NCBI RefSeq assembly: GCF_039533965.1
Contig: NZ_BAAAUN010000001.1
Span: forward strand, 992,001 to 1,056,000
DNA length: 64,000 nt
Direction of reading: 5' to 3'
Source: Microbacterium luteolum
GTDB lineage: Bacteria > Actinomycetota > Actinomycetes > Actinomycetales > Microbacteriaceae
Position 1 is the stretch's first letter; every line of letters starts with the position of its first letter. Below the pieces are notes generated by a model. The model saw nothing but the letters and a program-made list of their open reading frames with translations, ran no database searches and had not been told where the DNA came from. The translations under genes and the position numbers were made by a program. Below, in pieces: positions 16,185-25,871 of the stretch.

Positions 16185-17353
16185 CGTCCCTGCGCGTCAC
16201 CATCGTCTCGCGGATCTACCGCCCGGAGCCCTCAGCCGCCTCGATGTTCCTCGGATCGGTGGCCGACGAGCTGACCGCCGAAGGACACGCGGTACGGGTG
16301 CTGACGGCCCGCCTGCCCGGTCGCCAGAAGCGTCCGTCGTCCGCGGAAGACGTTCGCGACTTCCCCGTCGTGCGCGACAAGCAGGGCTACCTGCGCGGAT
16401 ACATCCCCTACCTGAGCTTCGACATCCCGCTCGCTTTCCGGCTGCTGTTCACCCCGAGGCCCGACGTCGTCTTCATGGAGCCGCCCCCGACCACCGGCGT
16501 GGTCGTGCGGATCATCTGCGCACTGCGCCGGATCCCTTACGTGTACGACGCCGCCGACATCTGGTCGGATGCCGCCCATCAGGCGACGGGGTCGTCGCTC
16601 GTGATCCGCGTCCTGCGCGGGATGGAGCGCTTCGGCATGAACGGCGCGCGGAGACTGGTCACCATATCCCAGGGGGTCGTCGACCGGGTGCAGGCTCTCG
16701 GCGTACGACGCCCGATCGTCGTCACCGGATTCGGAGCGGACACGAGCGCGTTCGCATCCGACGCCGCTGCGCCCGTCGAGCGCCTCTTCGTCTACGCGGG
16801 CAGTTATTCGCCCTGGCACGGCGCCGAGGCGCTGGCCGACGCGTTCGCGATCTTCTCACGGGAACATCCCGGGTACATCCTGCGATTCATCGGCAACGGG
16901 AGCGAGCGCGACCTCATCGCCGCTCGCGCCGACGAACTCGGGATCGGACGATCGGTCGAGTTCGTCGACGCCGTTCCCGCGGAAGAGCTCGCGCCGCACC
17001 TGCATGCGGCGGTCGCGAGCCTCGCGACCCTCCGGCCCGGAACCTCGTATGAGTACGCCTTCACGACCAAGGCGTACTCGTCGCTCGCTGCCGGGTGTCC
17101 TGTCATCTTCGCCGGGCCGGGACCGACGGCGCAGTTCATCAGCGAGGCCAACCGCGCTGTACGGGCCGGAGTGGCGTGCGCCCACGATGCAGGACAGATC
17201 GCCGCAGCGATGACGTTGATGGCCACGGACCCCCTCAGCACCGAAGAGCGGTCGGCTCTGGCCCGATGGACGGCGGAAGAGCACTCCCTCGCCGCCGTCG
17301 CACGCCGTGTCGTCGTGCAGATAGAGTCCGCCGCGACCGAGTCGAGGCGCTGA
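16181..17353 (+). CDS. glycosyltransferase, GT4 (WbuB-like)
   Basis: A 390-residue GT4 enzyme. The N-terminal domain begins VTIVSRIYRPEPSAASMF, the glycine-rich acceptor-side start of WbuB/WcaI-type enzymes. The donor domain has FVYAGSYSPWHG, RFIGNGSERD and TTKAYSSLAAGCPVIF, where the Lys and the region in the position of the E-x7-E motif bind the UDP-sugar diphosphate. It is a different subfamily from the paralogues on either side. It overlaps the previous stop by four bases, and the next ATG follows its stop directly. Confidence 0.83.
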   Translation: MTSLRVTIVSRIYRPEPSAASMFLGSVADELTAEGHAVRVLTARLPGRQKRPSSAEDVRDFPVVRDKQGYLRGYIPYLSFDIPLAFRLLFTPRPDVVFMEPPPTTGVVVRIICALRRIPYVYDAADIWSDAAHQATGSSLVIRVLRGMERFGMNGARRLVTISQGVVDRVQALGVRRPIVVTGFGADTSAFASDAAAPVERLFVYAGSYSPWHGAEALADAFAIFSREHPGYILRFIGNGSERDLIAARADELGIGRSVEFVDAVPAEELAPHLHAAVASLATLRPGTSYEYAFTTKAYSSLAAGCPVIFAGPGPTAQFISEANRAVRAGVACAHDAGQIAAAMTLMATDPLSTEERSALARWTAEEHSLAAVARRVVVQIESAATESRR

Positions 17354-17354
17354 G

Positions 17355-18575
17355 ATGAGCGGACGTCTGCAGGAGATCGCCGGATGGCTCGTCCGTCGCC
17401 GCGCCGACATGCCGGCGTGGATGAATCGCATCATCGACGCCCCGGCCCAGAACCCCGACGGTGTCATCGGCCGCATCGCCTACCGGGTACTCGGTGGCGC
17501 TGGCGCCTCGAACACCTCTGTCCCGGAATCGGAGCTGCGAGTGTACATCGCTCCCACGAACTACTCGGGGCAGGGGTATCTGTGGGCGAGGGCGCTCGAA
17601 GCCGCCGATCCGCGACTCGGAGCGAGGAACATGGCCGTCGACGTCCCGGGCGGCTACGCGTTTCCTGCGGACAACCTCGTGCCGATCGCGGCCAACAACG
17701 CCTCGACCGATTGGCAGAAGACGGAGCGGGACGCCGTCCGGCGTTTCACTCACGTCCTCATCGAGGCGGAACGACCGATCTTCGGCGGACTCTTCGGCCG
17801 TGACGTCGCTGCAGAGGTCGAAGCGCTCGAAGCCGCCGGCGTCTCGGTGGCGTTCATCAGCCATGGCACGGACATCCGGGATCCCCGAGAACACGCACGC
17901 CGCACCCCGTGGTCACCGTATCCCGACGACCCGCGCACCGATCTCCTCCAGGTGGCCGCAGAGACCAATCTCGCGCTCCTGGAGCGTCTGCGGCGGCCGA
18001 CGTTCGTGTCCACTCCGGATCTGCTCGACGACGTGCCGTGGGCGCGCTGGTGCCCCGTCGTGGTCGACGCGGACCGTTTCACCACCCTCGCTCCGGTCCT
18101 CGCACGCGATACGGCCCGTGTCATCCACGCATCCAGCTCGGTCGTGCAGAAAGGCAGCCACCACATCGAACCCGCCCTGCGTCCCTTGATCGATTCGGGC
18201 GACGTCGACTACGCGTTGATCTCCGGGGTGAGCTCGGACCGGATGCCCGGCGTGATCGCGGAAGCCGACATCGTTCTCGACCAGTTCCGGCTCGGCTCCT
18301 ACGGCGTCGCGGCCTGCGAGGCGATGGCAGCCGGCCGAATCGTCGTCGGACATGTGCTTCCGGCGGTGCGGGCACGGATCGAGCAGGAGACCGGGAAGGA
18401 GCTCCCCATCGTCGAGGCCACTCCCGACACGCTTCAGGAGGTGATCCGCAGTCTGCTCGCGGACCGCGATCGCGCCCGCGAGATCGCCGCCGCGGGTCCG
18501 CTCTTCGTGGCGGCCGTGCATTCCGGCGACCGCAGCGCCAGGGCGCTCATCGACGGCTGGATCGACCCGAGTTAG
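17355..18575 (+). CDS. GT-B-like glycosyltransferase, paralogous family member
   Basis: A 406-residue protein closest to the one at 13,775: both share NYSGQG, LWARALEAADP or WARALEAADP, ARNMAVDVPGG and SYGVAACEAMA or its variant. It keeps an N-terminal helix (MSGRLQEIAGWLVRR) missing from the 13,775 protein. The block VIHASSSVVQKGSH replaces the usual HAPxxxxxKGT. The ATG follows the GT4 stop by one base. The 3' end overlaps the convergent acyltransferase gene by four bases. Confidence 0.72.
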   Translation: MSGRLQEIAGWLVRRRADMPAWMNRIIDAPAQNPDGVIGRIAYRVLGGAGASNTSVPESELRVYIAPTNYSGQGYLWARALEAADPRLGARNMAVDVPGGYAFPADNLVPIAANNASTDWQKTERDAVRRFTHVLIEAERPIFGGLFGRDVAAEVEALEAAGVSVAFISHGTDIRDPREHARRTPWSPYPDDPRTDLLQVAAETNLALLERLRRPTFVSTPDLLDDVPWARWCPVVVDADRFTTLAPVLARDTARVIHASSSVVQKGSHHIEPALRPLIDSGDVDYALISGVSSDRMPGVIAEADIVLDQFRLGSYGVAACEAMAAGRIVVGHVLPAVRARIEQETGKELPIVEATPDTLQEVIRSLLADRDRAREIAAAGPLFVAAVHSGDRSARALIDGWIDPS

Positions 18576-19720
18576 GTCGCGGACGCCGGAACCGCCCGGG
18601 CTGCGTCACGCGTGTCCTTCCACTTGCGCATCCGTCGCTCAGCGGGCCGCTCGACGAACGAGTGCAGCGCCCAAGCAGCGACGACGCACACGGCGAAGAG
18701 CGCGACGTACCAGAGCAGGTTCACCCAGGAAGCCTCCTGGTAGCCGAAGATGCGCAGGGCGGTGTAGATCAGCGTGGCGTGGACCAGGTAGAAGGCGAAA
18801 GACCACTCGCCGAGCTTCACCTGGATCTTCGTGTCGAAGAAGACCCGACGTCCGTTCAGGGACGCCGCCGACAGAGCGACGATCGCGATCGCGCATGCGA
18901 CGGTGAAGAGTTCGTTGGCGAAGATGCCGAGGTAGCCGATCATCGGCAGGGTACCCGCGAGTCGGGTGCTCGCCAGGATGGCGAGGATCACCGCCGCCAT
19001 CGCCCCGACACCCACGAGGGGATGGATACGAGGACGCCATCCCGACCGCATCGCCCAGGCGAGCGCCATGCCGAGCACGAACTCAGGGAGGCGTTGCACG
19101 GGCACCGGCACCAGAGGGAGCCAGGAGTCCGGCGCGAGCGCCACGCCGGCGCGGTAGACGAATGCGTAGAGCACGACGCCGCCCGCGAGGAGCAGCGCCC
19201 CGCGCTTCGCCATGGGAACGAGGACACGGGAGATCCAGGGATGCAGCGCGTAGAAGAAGGCCTCGCACGTCAGAGTCCACGCTGCCGGGTTACCGGAGAA
19301 GAGAATGGTCGGATTCGACCACCAGGCCTGCAGCAGCACCACGGAGAGCGCGAGGATCCCGAGATCGAACGGCTTGAGGAAGCTCCCCTCCGGGATCGCC
19401 GCGAACGTGTAGAAGACCGGGATGGCGAGGAGGAGGGCGACCATGTGCGATGGCCAGATGCGCGCGAAACGCCGCCAGTAGAAAGTCGATGTCGACACTC
19501 GCGGACGCGCAGACCAGGTGAGCACGAAGCCCGAGAGGACGAAGAAGAACGTCACTCCGAAATAGCCGTAGGAGAACACCTGAGCGAGGATGCCCGGCAC
19601 GGGTGCGAAGACCAGCATGTGATAGAAGAACACGAGGAAGGCTGCCCACCACCGCAGTCCGGTCAGCGCATCGAGCCGTTGCGTGGGCTCGGCGAGAACG
19701 TTCGTGGCAGGGCGCGACAT
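18572..19720 (-). CDS. acyltransferase 3 family membrane protein (OafA-like)
   Basis: A 382-residue integral membrane protein with about ten hydrophobic segments. The N-terminal RLDALTGLRWWAAFLVFFYH, with its Arg and the His at the end of the first membrane helix, and FYWRRFARIWPSH are the hallmarks of the acyltransferase 3 family. Members move acyl groups, usually acetyl, across the membrane and O-acylate polysaccharides or peptidoglycan. There is no fused SGNH domain. It probably decorates the glycan of this locus. A GAGG site precedes the ATG. Confidence 0.88.
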   Translation of the reverse strand: MSRPATNVLAEPTQRLDALTGLRWWAAFLVFFYHMLVFAPVPGILAQVFSYGYFGVTFFFVLSGFVLTWSARPRVSTSTFYWRRFARIWPSHMVALLLAIPVFYTFAAIPEGSFLKPFDLGILALSVVLLQAWWSNPTILFSGNPAAWTLTCEAFFYALHPWISRVLVPMAKRGALLLAGGVVLYAFVYRAGVALAPDSWLPLVPVPVQRLPEFVLGMALAWAMRSGWRPRIHPLVGVGAMAAVILAILASTRLAGTLPMIGYLGIFANELFTVACAIAIVALSAASLNGRRVFFDTKIQVKLGEWSFAFYLVHATLIYTALRIFGYQEASWVNLLWYVALFAVCVVAAWALHSFVERPAERRMRKWKDTRDAARAVPASAT

Positions 19721-19795
19721 ACAACCTCAGTCCGGAATCATGGCGTCGTCGTTCCAGGATACCCAACGGGTTGGGACGAGTCCTGACACGCCGAC

Positions 19796-19801
19796 TAGAA
19801 T
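19796..19801 (+). promoter_or_regulatory. -10 element of leaderless promoter for the GT2 pair
   Basis: TAGAAT, seven bases, then GTG at 19809. The divergent acyltransferase starts 88 bases away. Confidence 0.5.
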
Positions 19802-19808
19802 TCGAACG

Positions 19809-20870
19809 GTGAGCACTCCGGAAGTCGACGTCATCATCGCGGTCCATACGGTGACGCGGCCGATCCATCGTGCCGCCGCCTCTGCCCTGCGTGGGAACGA
19901 AGCGCGGGTCCGCGTCAACGTCGTCGCCCACAACATCGATCCCGATCTCATCGCCGCGAATCTCGGTGATCTGCTCGACGATGAGCGCGTCCGGCTGCTG
20001 CCGTTCGCGGATGGGATCCCTTCGCCGGCCGGCCCGATGAATCATGCTCTCGATCAGGCCACTGCCCCCTACTTCGCTCTGCTCGGCTCAGATGACGAGT
20101 TCGCGCCCGGTGCGCTCGATTCCTGGCTGGAACTGGCTCGGTCGGTCGATGCCTCCATGGTCCTCGCGCGCATCGACCGCCTCACGTCCGGGCCCGACCC
20201 GACGCCGCCGACACGGCGAGGGCGGATCACCGACCTCGACCCCGCTCGGGACCGCCTGTCCTACCGATCCGCGCCTCTCGGTCTCGTGTCGAGGAAGCAG
20301 TTTCCCGACCTGCGTTTCACCGAGGGCCTGTTCTCGGGTGAGGATCTCGAGTTCACCGCCGCGCTCTGGTTCACAGGCTCCGCCTTCGCTTACGACCGCC
20401 ACACCCCCGGCTACGTCGGGCACGAGGACGAGGGCGACCGGGTGACGTCCGCGCCTCGGCTCGTTCGCGAGGACTTCGCGTTCCTCGACGCGATCACGAC
20501 GTCGGCGTGGTTCCCGCGGTTGACCCGCAGACAGCGGACCGCCCTCGGGGTGAAGACGCTCCGCGTCCACTTCTTCGACGCCGTGCTGAACCGCCTCGAT
20601 GCGCCTGGTGACTTCGAGTCGACTCGCGTCGCCCTGCTCGAGGTCCTCGGAACCCTGACGACCGTGTTCCCGGGTGCAGTCGCCTACCTCGCACGATGCG
20701 ACCGGAAGGTCATCGACGCGCTGAGGCGCGGCCCCATGGACACCGCGGAGGTGAGGCGCCTGATCGGAGCGCGGTGGGGCGGCGGGGCGGACGCCCTGCT
20801 CACCCGGAATCCGCTGCGTTCCCTGCACGCGCAGGCCCCTTTCCGCACACTCCGCGCGATGACCATCTGA
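19809..20870 (+). CDS. glycosyltransferase family 2
   Basis: A 353-residue GT-A fold enzyme. TPEVDVIIAVHTVTRP is the nucleotide-binding start, and ALLGSDDEFAPGAL carries the DxD-like acidic motif that binds the metal and UDP. GLFSGEDLEF is the usual place of the catalytic base (ED). No membrane segment is seen. The GTG start is favoured because it follows the TAGAAT hexamer and begins just before the conserved domain. A close paralogue follows at once. Confidence 0.85.
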   Translation: MSTPEVDVIIAVHTVTRPIHRAAASALRGNEARVRVNVVAHNIDPDLIAANLGDLLDDERVRLLPFADGIPSPAGPMNHALDQATAPYFALLGSDDEFAPGALDSWLELARSVDASMVLARIDRLTSGPDPTPPTRRGRITDLDPARDRLSYRSAPLGLVSRKQFPDLRFTEGLFSGEDLEFTAALWFTGSAFAYDRHTPGYVGHEDEGDRVTSAPRLVREDFAFLDAITTSAWFPRLTRRQRTALGVKTLRVHFFDAVLNRLDAPGDFESTRVALLEVLGTLTTVFPGAVAYLARCDRKVIDALRRGPMDTAEVRRLIGARWGGGADALLTRNPLRSLHAQAPFRTLRAMTI

Positions 20871-21964
20871 TGGGCGACCGCGGCGAGCAGACGCCGGAGG
20901 TCGATGTCATCATCCCGGTGCACTCGGAGATGCGGCCCGTCCGGCGCGCGGCGGCATCCGTGCTGGACCATACCGAGGCCGCCGTGCGGGTGACGGTGAT
21001 CGCGCACAACATCGAGAAGGACATCATCGTCCGCAACCTCGGCGACGTGGCCGCCGATCGGCGGGTGCGGGTCTTGAACCTCGACGACGGCATCCGCTCC
21101 CCCGCCGGTCCCATGAACGCCGGGTTGGATCACGTGACCGCGCCCTTCTTCGCCGTGCTCGGTTCCGACGACGAGTTCGCCCCGGGAGCGATCGACGCGT
21201 GGCTGGGTCTTCAGCGAGCCACGAACGCCAGCGTCGTCCTCGCCGCGATCGATCTGGTCTCGGGCCGACGCGATCCTTTCCCCCCGGTCCGCTGGGGACG
21301 ACGGCGCAGACGACTGGATGCGCGACGGGACAGGTTGCACTACCGCAGCGCGCCGCTCGGCTTGTTGCGCACCGCGTCGCACGGAGGCCTGCGGTTCACC
21401 GAGGGGCTCTCCTCCGGGGAGGACCTGGCCTACACCTGCGCGCTCTGGTTGACCGGCACCGACATCGCATATGCGCTCGCGCTCCCCCCGTATGTGGGAC
21501 ATGACGATGCCGAGGATCGAGTGACCGAGGGCTCGAGGTCGGTCGAGCGCGACTTCGCCTTCCTCGACGCCGTGGAGGATCTCGACGCATACCGGCGAGC
21601 CGGATCCGCCGATCGCACGGCACTGGCCGTCAAGATCCTTCGGGTGCACTTCTTCGACGCCGTCCGCGCGGTCGTTCTCGGCGCGGAGAACATCTCGACG
21701 GCAAGACCGCACCTTCTGGCCGTGCTCGAGCGGGTTGCCGCGATGTCGCCGTCTGCGGAGGCACTCCTGTCCCGAGCGGATCGTCGAGTGATCGCCGCCG
21801 TGCGCACGAGCGAGGACATCATCCGGATCGGCGAGCTCCTCGATCGACGCCAGCGTTACCGGACCTTCAACGCGCTGGTTCCGCAGAATCCTCTGCTCAC
21901 CCTGCATGCTCAAGCCCCGGTGCGCACGCTCCTGGCCGGGCTCTCCTCCACGACGGTACGCTGA
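20870..21964 (+). CDS. glycosyltransferase family 2, tandem paralogue
   Basis: A 364-residue GT2 enzyme similar along its whole length to the gene before it: VDVIIPVHSEMRPVRRAAAS against VDVIIAVHTVTRPIHRAAAS, VLGSDDEFAPGAI against LLGSDDEFAPGAL, and GLSSGEDLAYT against GLFSGEDLEFT. Both end in LHAQAP followed by RTL. The ATG shares one base with the previous stop, so the pair is one transcript. The two probably arose by tandem duplication and may add related sugars. Confidence 0.85.
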   Translation: MGDRGEQTPEVDVIIPVHSEMRPVRRAAASVLDHTEAAVRVTVIAHNIEKDIIVRNLGDVAADRRVRVLNLDDGIRSPAGPMNAGLDHVTAPFFAVLGSDDEFAPGAIDAWLGLQRATNASVVLAAIDLVSGRRDPFPPVRWGRRRRRLDARRDRLHYRSAPLGLLRTASHGGLRFTEGLSSGEDLAYTCALWLTGTDIAYALALPPYVGHDDAEDRVTEGSRSVERDFAFLDAVEDLDAYRRAGSADRTALAVKILRVHFFDAVRAVVLGAENISTARPHLLAVLERVAAMSPSAEALLSRADRRVIAAVRTSEDIIRIGELLDRRQRYRTFNALVPQNPLLTLHAQAPVRTLLAGLSSTTVR

Positions 21965-21982
21965 CGCGTCCGCCGCAGACTC

Positions 21983-23776
21983 TCAGTCCAGGTCTTTCGC
22001 GAGTCCTGCCAGGACGACCTGCTCGGCGAAGGCGGGGAGCGTCGCAGCCACCTCGAGGAACTTGCCGGATGCCGCGATGACGCCGTCCTCGACGTAGCAG
22101 ATCCGGTCGTAGTCCTTGATCGTGGACAGACGATGCGCGACGGAGATGAGCGTGACCTCACCCTGCAGCGCGCGGATCGACTTGGTGACCTCGTCCTCTG
22201 TCTTCGTGTCGAGCGAACTCGTCGCCTCATCGAGCACGAGCACCAGCGGATCGGTGTACAGCGCGCGGGCGATACCCAGACGCTGCTGCTGTCCTCCGGA
22301 GAGCGATACACCGCGTTCGCCGATGCGCTCATGGATTCCGCCCGCTCGCGAGCGGATGAGCGGCCCGAGCTGCGCGCGCTCGAGCGCGTGGAGCACCTTC
22401 TCCTCGTCGACGTCATCGCTCCAGGTGAGCGCGACGTTCTGAGCGATGGTGCCGTCGAAGAGCGCGACGCGCTGCGGCACGTATCCGACTCGCCCGCGCC
22501 ACTGCGTCAGCACCGAGTTCAACGGTGCGCCGTCGATCGTGATCGCGCCCCGCGACGTCTGGCTGAGCCCGAGCAGCAGATCGATGAGCGTCGACTTGCC
22601 GGCGCCGGAAGGACCGACGATCCCGAGCGAGCTGCCGAGCGGGATGTCCAGCGACATGCCGCGGATGACGTCGTCCTCGGCGTTCGGATAGCGGAAGCGC
22701 ACGTCGGTGAGTCGGAGCTCGCGCGGACTGTCCGCCAGCACCGCGGTATCGGCGGGCGGCTGAGAGTCCGTCATGTCCTTCTCGGCCGACGTGAGGTCTC
22801 CGATGACGTCGATCGCGGGCGGAGTGCTGGCGATCGCCTGCACGATGCCGCCCTGGATCCCCGTGATGGCGGGGATCAGCCGGAAGCCGGTGGCGGCGAA
22901 GAGCGCGACCGACGAGAGGGCCCCGGCGACGCCGCCCTGTGCGAAGGCGAAGGCGCCGATGAGGATGACTCCGCCGATGAGGGCGGCTTCGAACGCGAAA
23001 CCAGGGATGATGCCGAGGAACGAGCCGTTGGCGCGTGCTCGAACCGACCGGCTGCGGTTCGCGGTCACGAGGTCCGAGACCTCGGAGAGACGGTTGCGGA
23101 GGCTGAGCTCCTTGAGCGCCTCCATCATCTCCGTCATCAGGATCGCGACGCGATAGCTGTACGTCAGATTGACCTGTGCGGCTTCCAGCGACCGCTTCGT
23201 GACGACCTGATGGACGATGAAGGCGACGATCGCGAGGTAGACGAAGGCGATGACCGCGGTGAGCGGGTCGGCGACCAGGAGCACCACGATGATGAGCACG
23301 AACGTGAAAATCATGCTCGGGACGCGCATGAGCGGCAGCAGGAAACCGGCCATCGTGTTGGCGATGCCGCCATCCGCGATCCGAGTGATCTCGGCGACGG
23401 AGCGCTTCGACCGTTCCTCCCAGCTGGAGTTGATGTAGGCCTTGAACATCCGGTCGCCGATCTCCAGCTCGTACGTGGCGAAACGCCTCGTCGCGAACCA
23501 GTGCAGCGTGACGGAGAGCACGGACTTGAGGATGATCAGGCCGCAGGCGCCCAGGGCGATCCATGGCAGGGTCTCGGCCGAGACCGCGCCGATGAGGGGC
23601 AGGGAGAGTTGGCCGCCGGTAACCGCCGGCCCGATGATGAGCGCCAGGAGCGACATCGCGATCACGTCGAGACCGGTGATGACCGTGGTCGCGATCATGT
23701 AGCCGGCGAAGTAGCGACGTGCACCGTCGGGAAGCAGGGGAAGGAGGTCCCGGAGTACGGGCCAGATGCGTTTCAC
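21983..23776 (-). CDS. ABC transporter with fused permease and ATPase (PglK/MsbA-type flippase)
   Basis: A 597-residue half-transporter. Residues 1 to about 310 hold six membrane segments of the type IV exporter fold, and the ATPase domain follows, with Walker A GPSGAGKST near 388, signature LSGGQQQRLGIARAL and Walker B LVLDEATSSLD. PglK of Campylobacter, of this layout, flips lipid-linked oligosaccharide. Its place directly upstream of, and on the same strand as, the amino-sugar genes at 23,788-26,479 suggests it flips an undecaprenyl-linked glycan; a lipid exporter is the alternative. The GTG start lies 11 bases after the Gfo/Idh gene. Confidence 0.85.
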   Translation of the reverse strand: MKRIWPVLRDLLPLLPDGARRYFAGYMIATTVITGLDVIAMSLLALIIGPAVTGGQLSLPLIGAVSAETLPWIALGACGLIILKSVLSVTLHWFATRRFATYELEIGDRMFKAYINSSWEERSKRSVAEITRIADGGIANTMAGFLLPLMRVPSMIFTFVLIIVVLLVADPLTAVIAFVYLAIVAFIVHQVVTKRSLEAAQVNLTYSYRVAILMTEMMEALKELSLRNRLSEVSDLVTANRSRSVRARANGSFLGIIPGFAFEAALIGGVILIGAFAFAQGGVAGALSSVALFAATGFRLIPAITGIQGGIVQAIASTPPAIDVIGDLTSAEKDMTDSQPPADTAVLADSPRELRLTDVRFRYPNAEDDVIRGMSLDIPLGSSLGIVGPSGAGKSTLIDLLLGLSQTSRGAITIDGAPLNSVLTQWRGRVGYVPQRVALFDGTIAQNVALTWSDDVDEEKVLHALERAQLGPLIRSRAGGIHERIGERGVSLSGGQQQRLGIARALYTDPLVLVLDEATSSLDTKTEDEVTKSIRALQGEVTLISVAHRLSTIKDYDRICYVEDGVIAASGKFLEVAATLPAFAEQVVLAGLAKDLD

Positions 23777-23787
23777 TGGATGCGCGC

Positions 23788-24774
23788 CTAGAGGGTCTTC
23801 GAGGTGCCGGAGGCAGCGGAGGACAGGGCGCTCTCGACGATCTCGAGAGTGCGGAGCCCCTGCTCCATCGTGACGACATGGTTCGGCTTGCCGAGCACTG
23901 CGTCGCGGAAGGCCTCGTGCTCCACCTTGAGCGGCTCGCGCTTGGCGAACGAGAAGCGCGTGATGTCACCCTCGGACACTCCCCGGAAGGCGAGCATGGA
24001 CTCCCACTCCAGCGGAATGGTGCCGTTGGCGTAGAAGGTGAGGTCACCGGTAGCGGTGTCGGCGATGAACGTCCCTCGATCGCCGGTGACCACCGTGACC
24101 CGTTCCTTCATGGGGCTGAGCCAGTTCACGAGGTGGTTCACGATCACGCCGCTGGCAAGACGCCCGGTGATCGTGATCATGTCCTCGAACTCGCGGCCGC
24201 TCTGGTGCGCCGTCTGGGCGAAGACCGTCGTGTAGTCGCTCTGGGCGACCCAGCTCGTCAGGTCGATGTCGTGGGATGCGAGATCCTTGGCGACGCCGAC
24301 GTCGGCGATGCGTGCGGGGAAGGTGCTCTGTCGGCGAGTGGCGATCTGATACACGTCGCCCAGTTCGCCGGCTTCCAGCCGACGACGCATCTCCTGCAGA
24401 GCGGGGTTGAAGCGCTCGACGTGCCCGACCGCGCCGACGAGGCCCTTCGCCGCGAACGCATCCGTCATGCGCCGCCCGGCTTCCACGCTGTGCGCGATCG
24501 GCTTCTCGACCAGGGTGTGCACTCCGGCTTCCGCGAGCTTCAAGGCCGCATCCTCGTGGAAGGCTGTGGGAACCGCGACGACCGCGATGTCGATCTTCTG
24601 CTCGATCAGCGCCTCGATGTCGGGGAGGATCTCGAGGTTGCCGGCGACGCCGTGGGGGTCGCCGCCCGGATCGGCGATCGCGACGAGGTCGATGCCTTCG
24701 ACGTCACGGAGGACGCGCGCATGGTTGCGTCCCATCATCCCGACGCCGAGCAGACCGGCCCGCAGGTTGCCCAT
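23788..24774 (-). CDS. Gfo/Idh/MocA oxidoreductase (WbpB/WlbA-like)
   Basis: A 328-residue NAD-dependent sugar dehydrogenase. The Rossmann motif GLLGVGMMGRNHA is at 7-19 and the family EKP motif at 90-92. It is followed on the same strand by nothing else of the pathway, but upstream lie an aminotransferase and an acetyltransferase with overlapping ends, exactly the WbpB-WbpE-WbpD set. In that route it oxidises C3 of UDP-GlcNAcA to the 3-keto form. GnnA-type oxidation of UDP-GlcNAc is an alternative. The start overlaps the aminotransferase stop (TGATG). Confidence 0.87.
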   Translation of the reverse strand: MGNLRAGLLGVGMMGRNHARVLRDVEGIDLVAIADPGGDPHGVAGNLEILPDIEALIEQKIDIAVVAVPTAFHEDAALKLAEAGVHTLVEKPIAHSVEAGRRMTDAFAAKGLVGAVGHVERFNPALQEMRRRLEAGELGDVYQIATRRQSTFPARIADVGVAKDLASHDIDLTSWVAQSDYTTVFAQTAHQSGREFEDMITITGRLASGVIVNHLVNWLSPMKERVTVVTGDRGTFIADTATGDLTFYANGTIPLEWESMLAFRGVSEGDITRFSFAKREPLKVEHEAFRDAVLGKPNHVVTMEQGLRTLEIVESALSSAASGTSKTL

Positions 24775-25871
24775 CAGGCGCCCGCTCCGGCGACGGTGTT
24801 GACGGCGGCGACGATGCGCTCGAGGTCGTCCTGGCTCAGCGACGGGTGCACGGGCAGCGAGGCGACCTCGCGGGCCGCACGCTCGGTCTCCGGCAGGTCG
24901 AGTCCCGGCGCGAAATGCGTCAGCGAGGGCAGACGGTGGTTGGGGATCGGGTAGTAGACACCGGCGCCCACGTTGTGCTCGCTCTTGAGCGCGGCGACGA
25001 AGCCGTCGCGGTCCTCGGGGACGCGGATCGTGTACTGGTGGTACACGTGCACGGCGCCGTCGGCGACCGGCGGCACGATGACGCCCTGCAGGTTGGCGTC
25101 GAGGAACGCCGCGTTCGCCTGGCGCGTCTTCGTCCAGGCGTCGACCTTGGTGAGCTGCACCCGGCCGATGGCCGCGTGGATGTCGGTCATACGGGCATTG
25201 AAGCCGATGACCTCGTTCTCGTACTGGCGCTCCATGCCCTGGTTGCGCAGCAGCTTGACCTGACGGGCGATCTCGTCGGTCGCCGTCGTGACCATGCCGC
25301 CTTCGCCGCTGGTCATGTTCTTGGTCGGGTACAGGCTGAACATCGCGAACTCGCCGAACGAGCCCACCGGGCGTCCGTCGAGCGACGCGCCGTGCGCCTG
25401 CGCCGCATCCTCGTACAGGGCGACGCCGTGCTCGGCGGCGATCTTCTCGAGCTCGCGCATCCGTGCCGGGTGACCGTACAGGTGCACCGGCAGGATGCCC
25501 TTGGTCTTGGGAGTGATCGCCGCGGCGACCGCCTCGGGGTCGAGCGTGAACGTGTCGGGCTCGATGTCGACGAAGACCGGGGTCCCGCCCGTGAGCGCGA
25601 CCGAGTTGCCCGTCGCCGCGAACGTGAAGGAGGGCACGATGACCTCGTCGCCCGCGCCGACGACGGCGGCGAGCAGCCCGAGGTGGAGACCCGCCGTGCC
25701 GGAGTTCACGGCGACGGAGGGGCGACCGGGCACGAAGTGCGCCGAGAACTCGCTCTCGAAGGTCGCGACCTCCGGACCCTGCGCGATCATGCCGCTGCGC
25801 ATCACGCGATCGACAGCAGCACGCTCTTCGTCGCCGATGATCGGCTTGGCGGGGGGAATGAACTCGCTCAC
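24774..25871 (-). CDS. DegT-family aminotransferase (WbpE/WlbC-like)
   Basis: A 365-residue PLP enzyme with the cofactor lysine at K184 in YPTKNMTSGEGG, NSGTAGLHLG at 56-65 and EDAAQAHGA at 154-162. Placed between a WbpB-like dehydrogenase and a WbpD-like acetyltransferase, it should convert UDP-3-keto-GlcNAcA to UDP-GlcNAc3NA with glutamate as donor. A GTG start overlaps the end of the acetyltransferase gene, with GGAGA upstream. It differs clearly from the first DegT protein at 2802. Confidence 0.9.
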   Translation of the reverse strand: MSEFIPPAKPIIGDEERAAVDRVMRSGMIAQGPEVATFESEFSAHFVPGRPSVAVNSGTAGLHLGLLAAVVGAGDEVIVPSFTFAATGNSVALTGGTPVFVDIEPDTFTLDPEAVAAAITPKTKGILPVHLYGHPARMRELEKIAAEHGVALYEDAAQAHGASLDGRPVGSFGEFAMFSLYPTKNMTSGEGGMVTTATDEIARQVKLLRNQGMERQYENEVIGFNARMTDIHAAIGRVQLTKVDAWTKTRQANAAFLDANLQGVIVPPVADGAVHVYHQYTIRVPEDRDGFVAALKSEHNVGAGVYYPIPNHRLPSLTHFAPGLDLPETERAAREVASLPVHPSLSQDDLERIVAAVNTVAGAGA

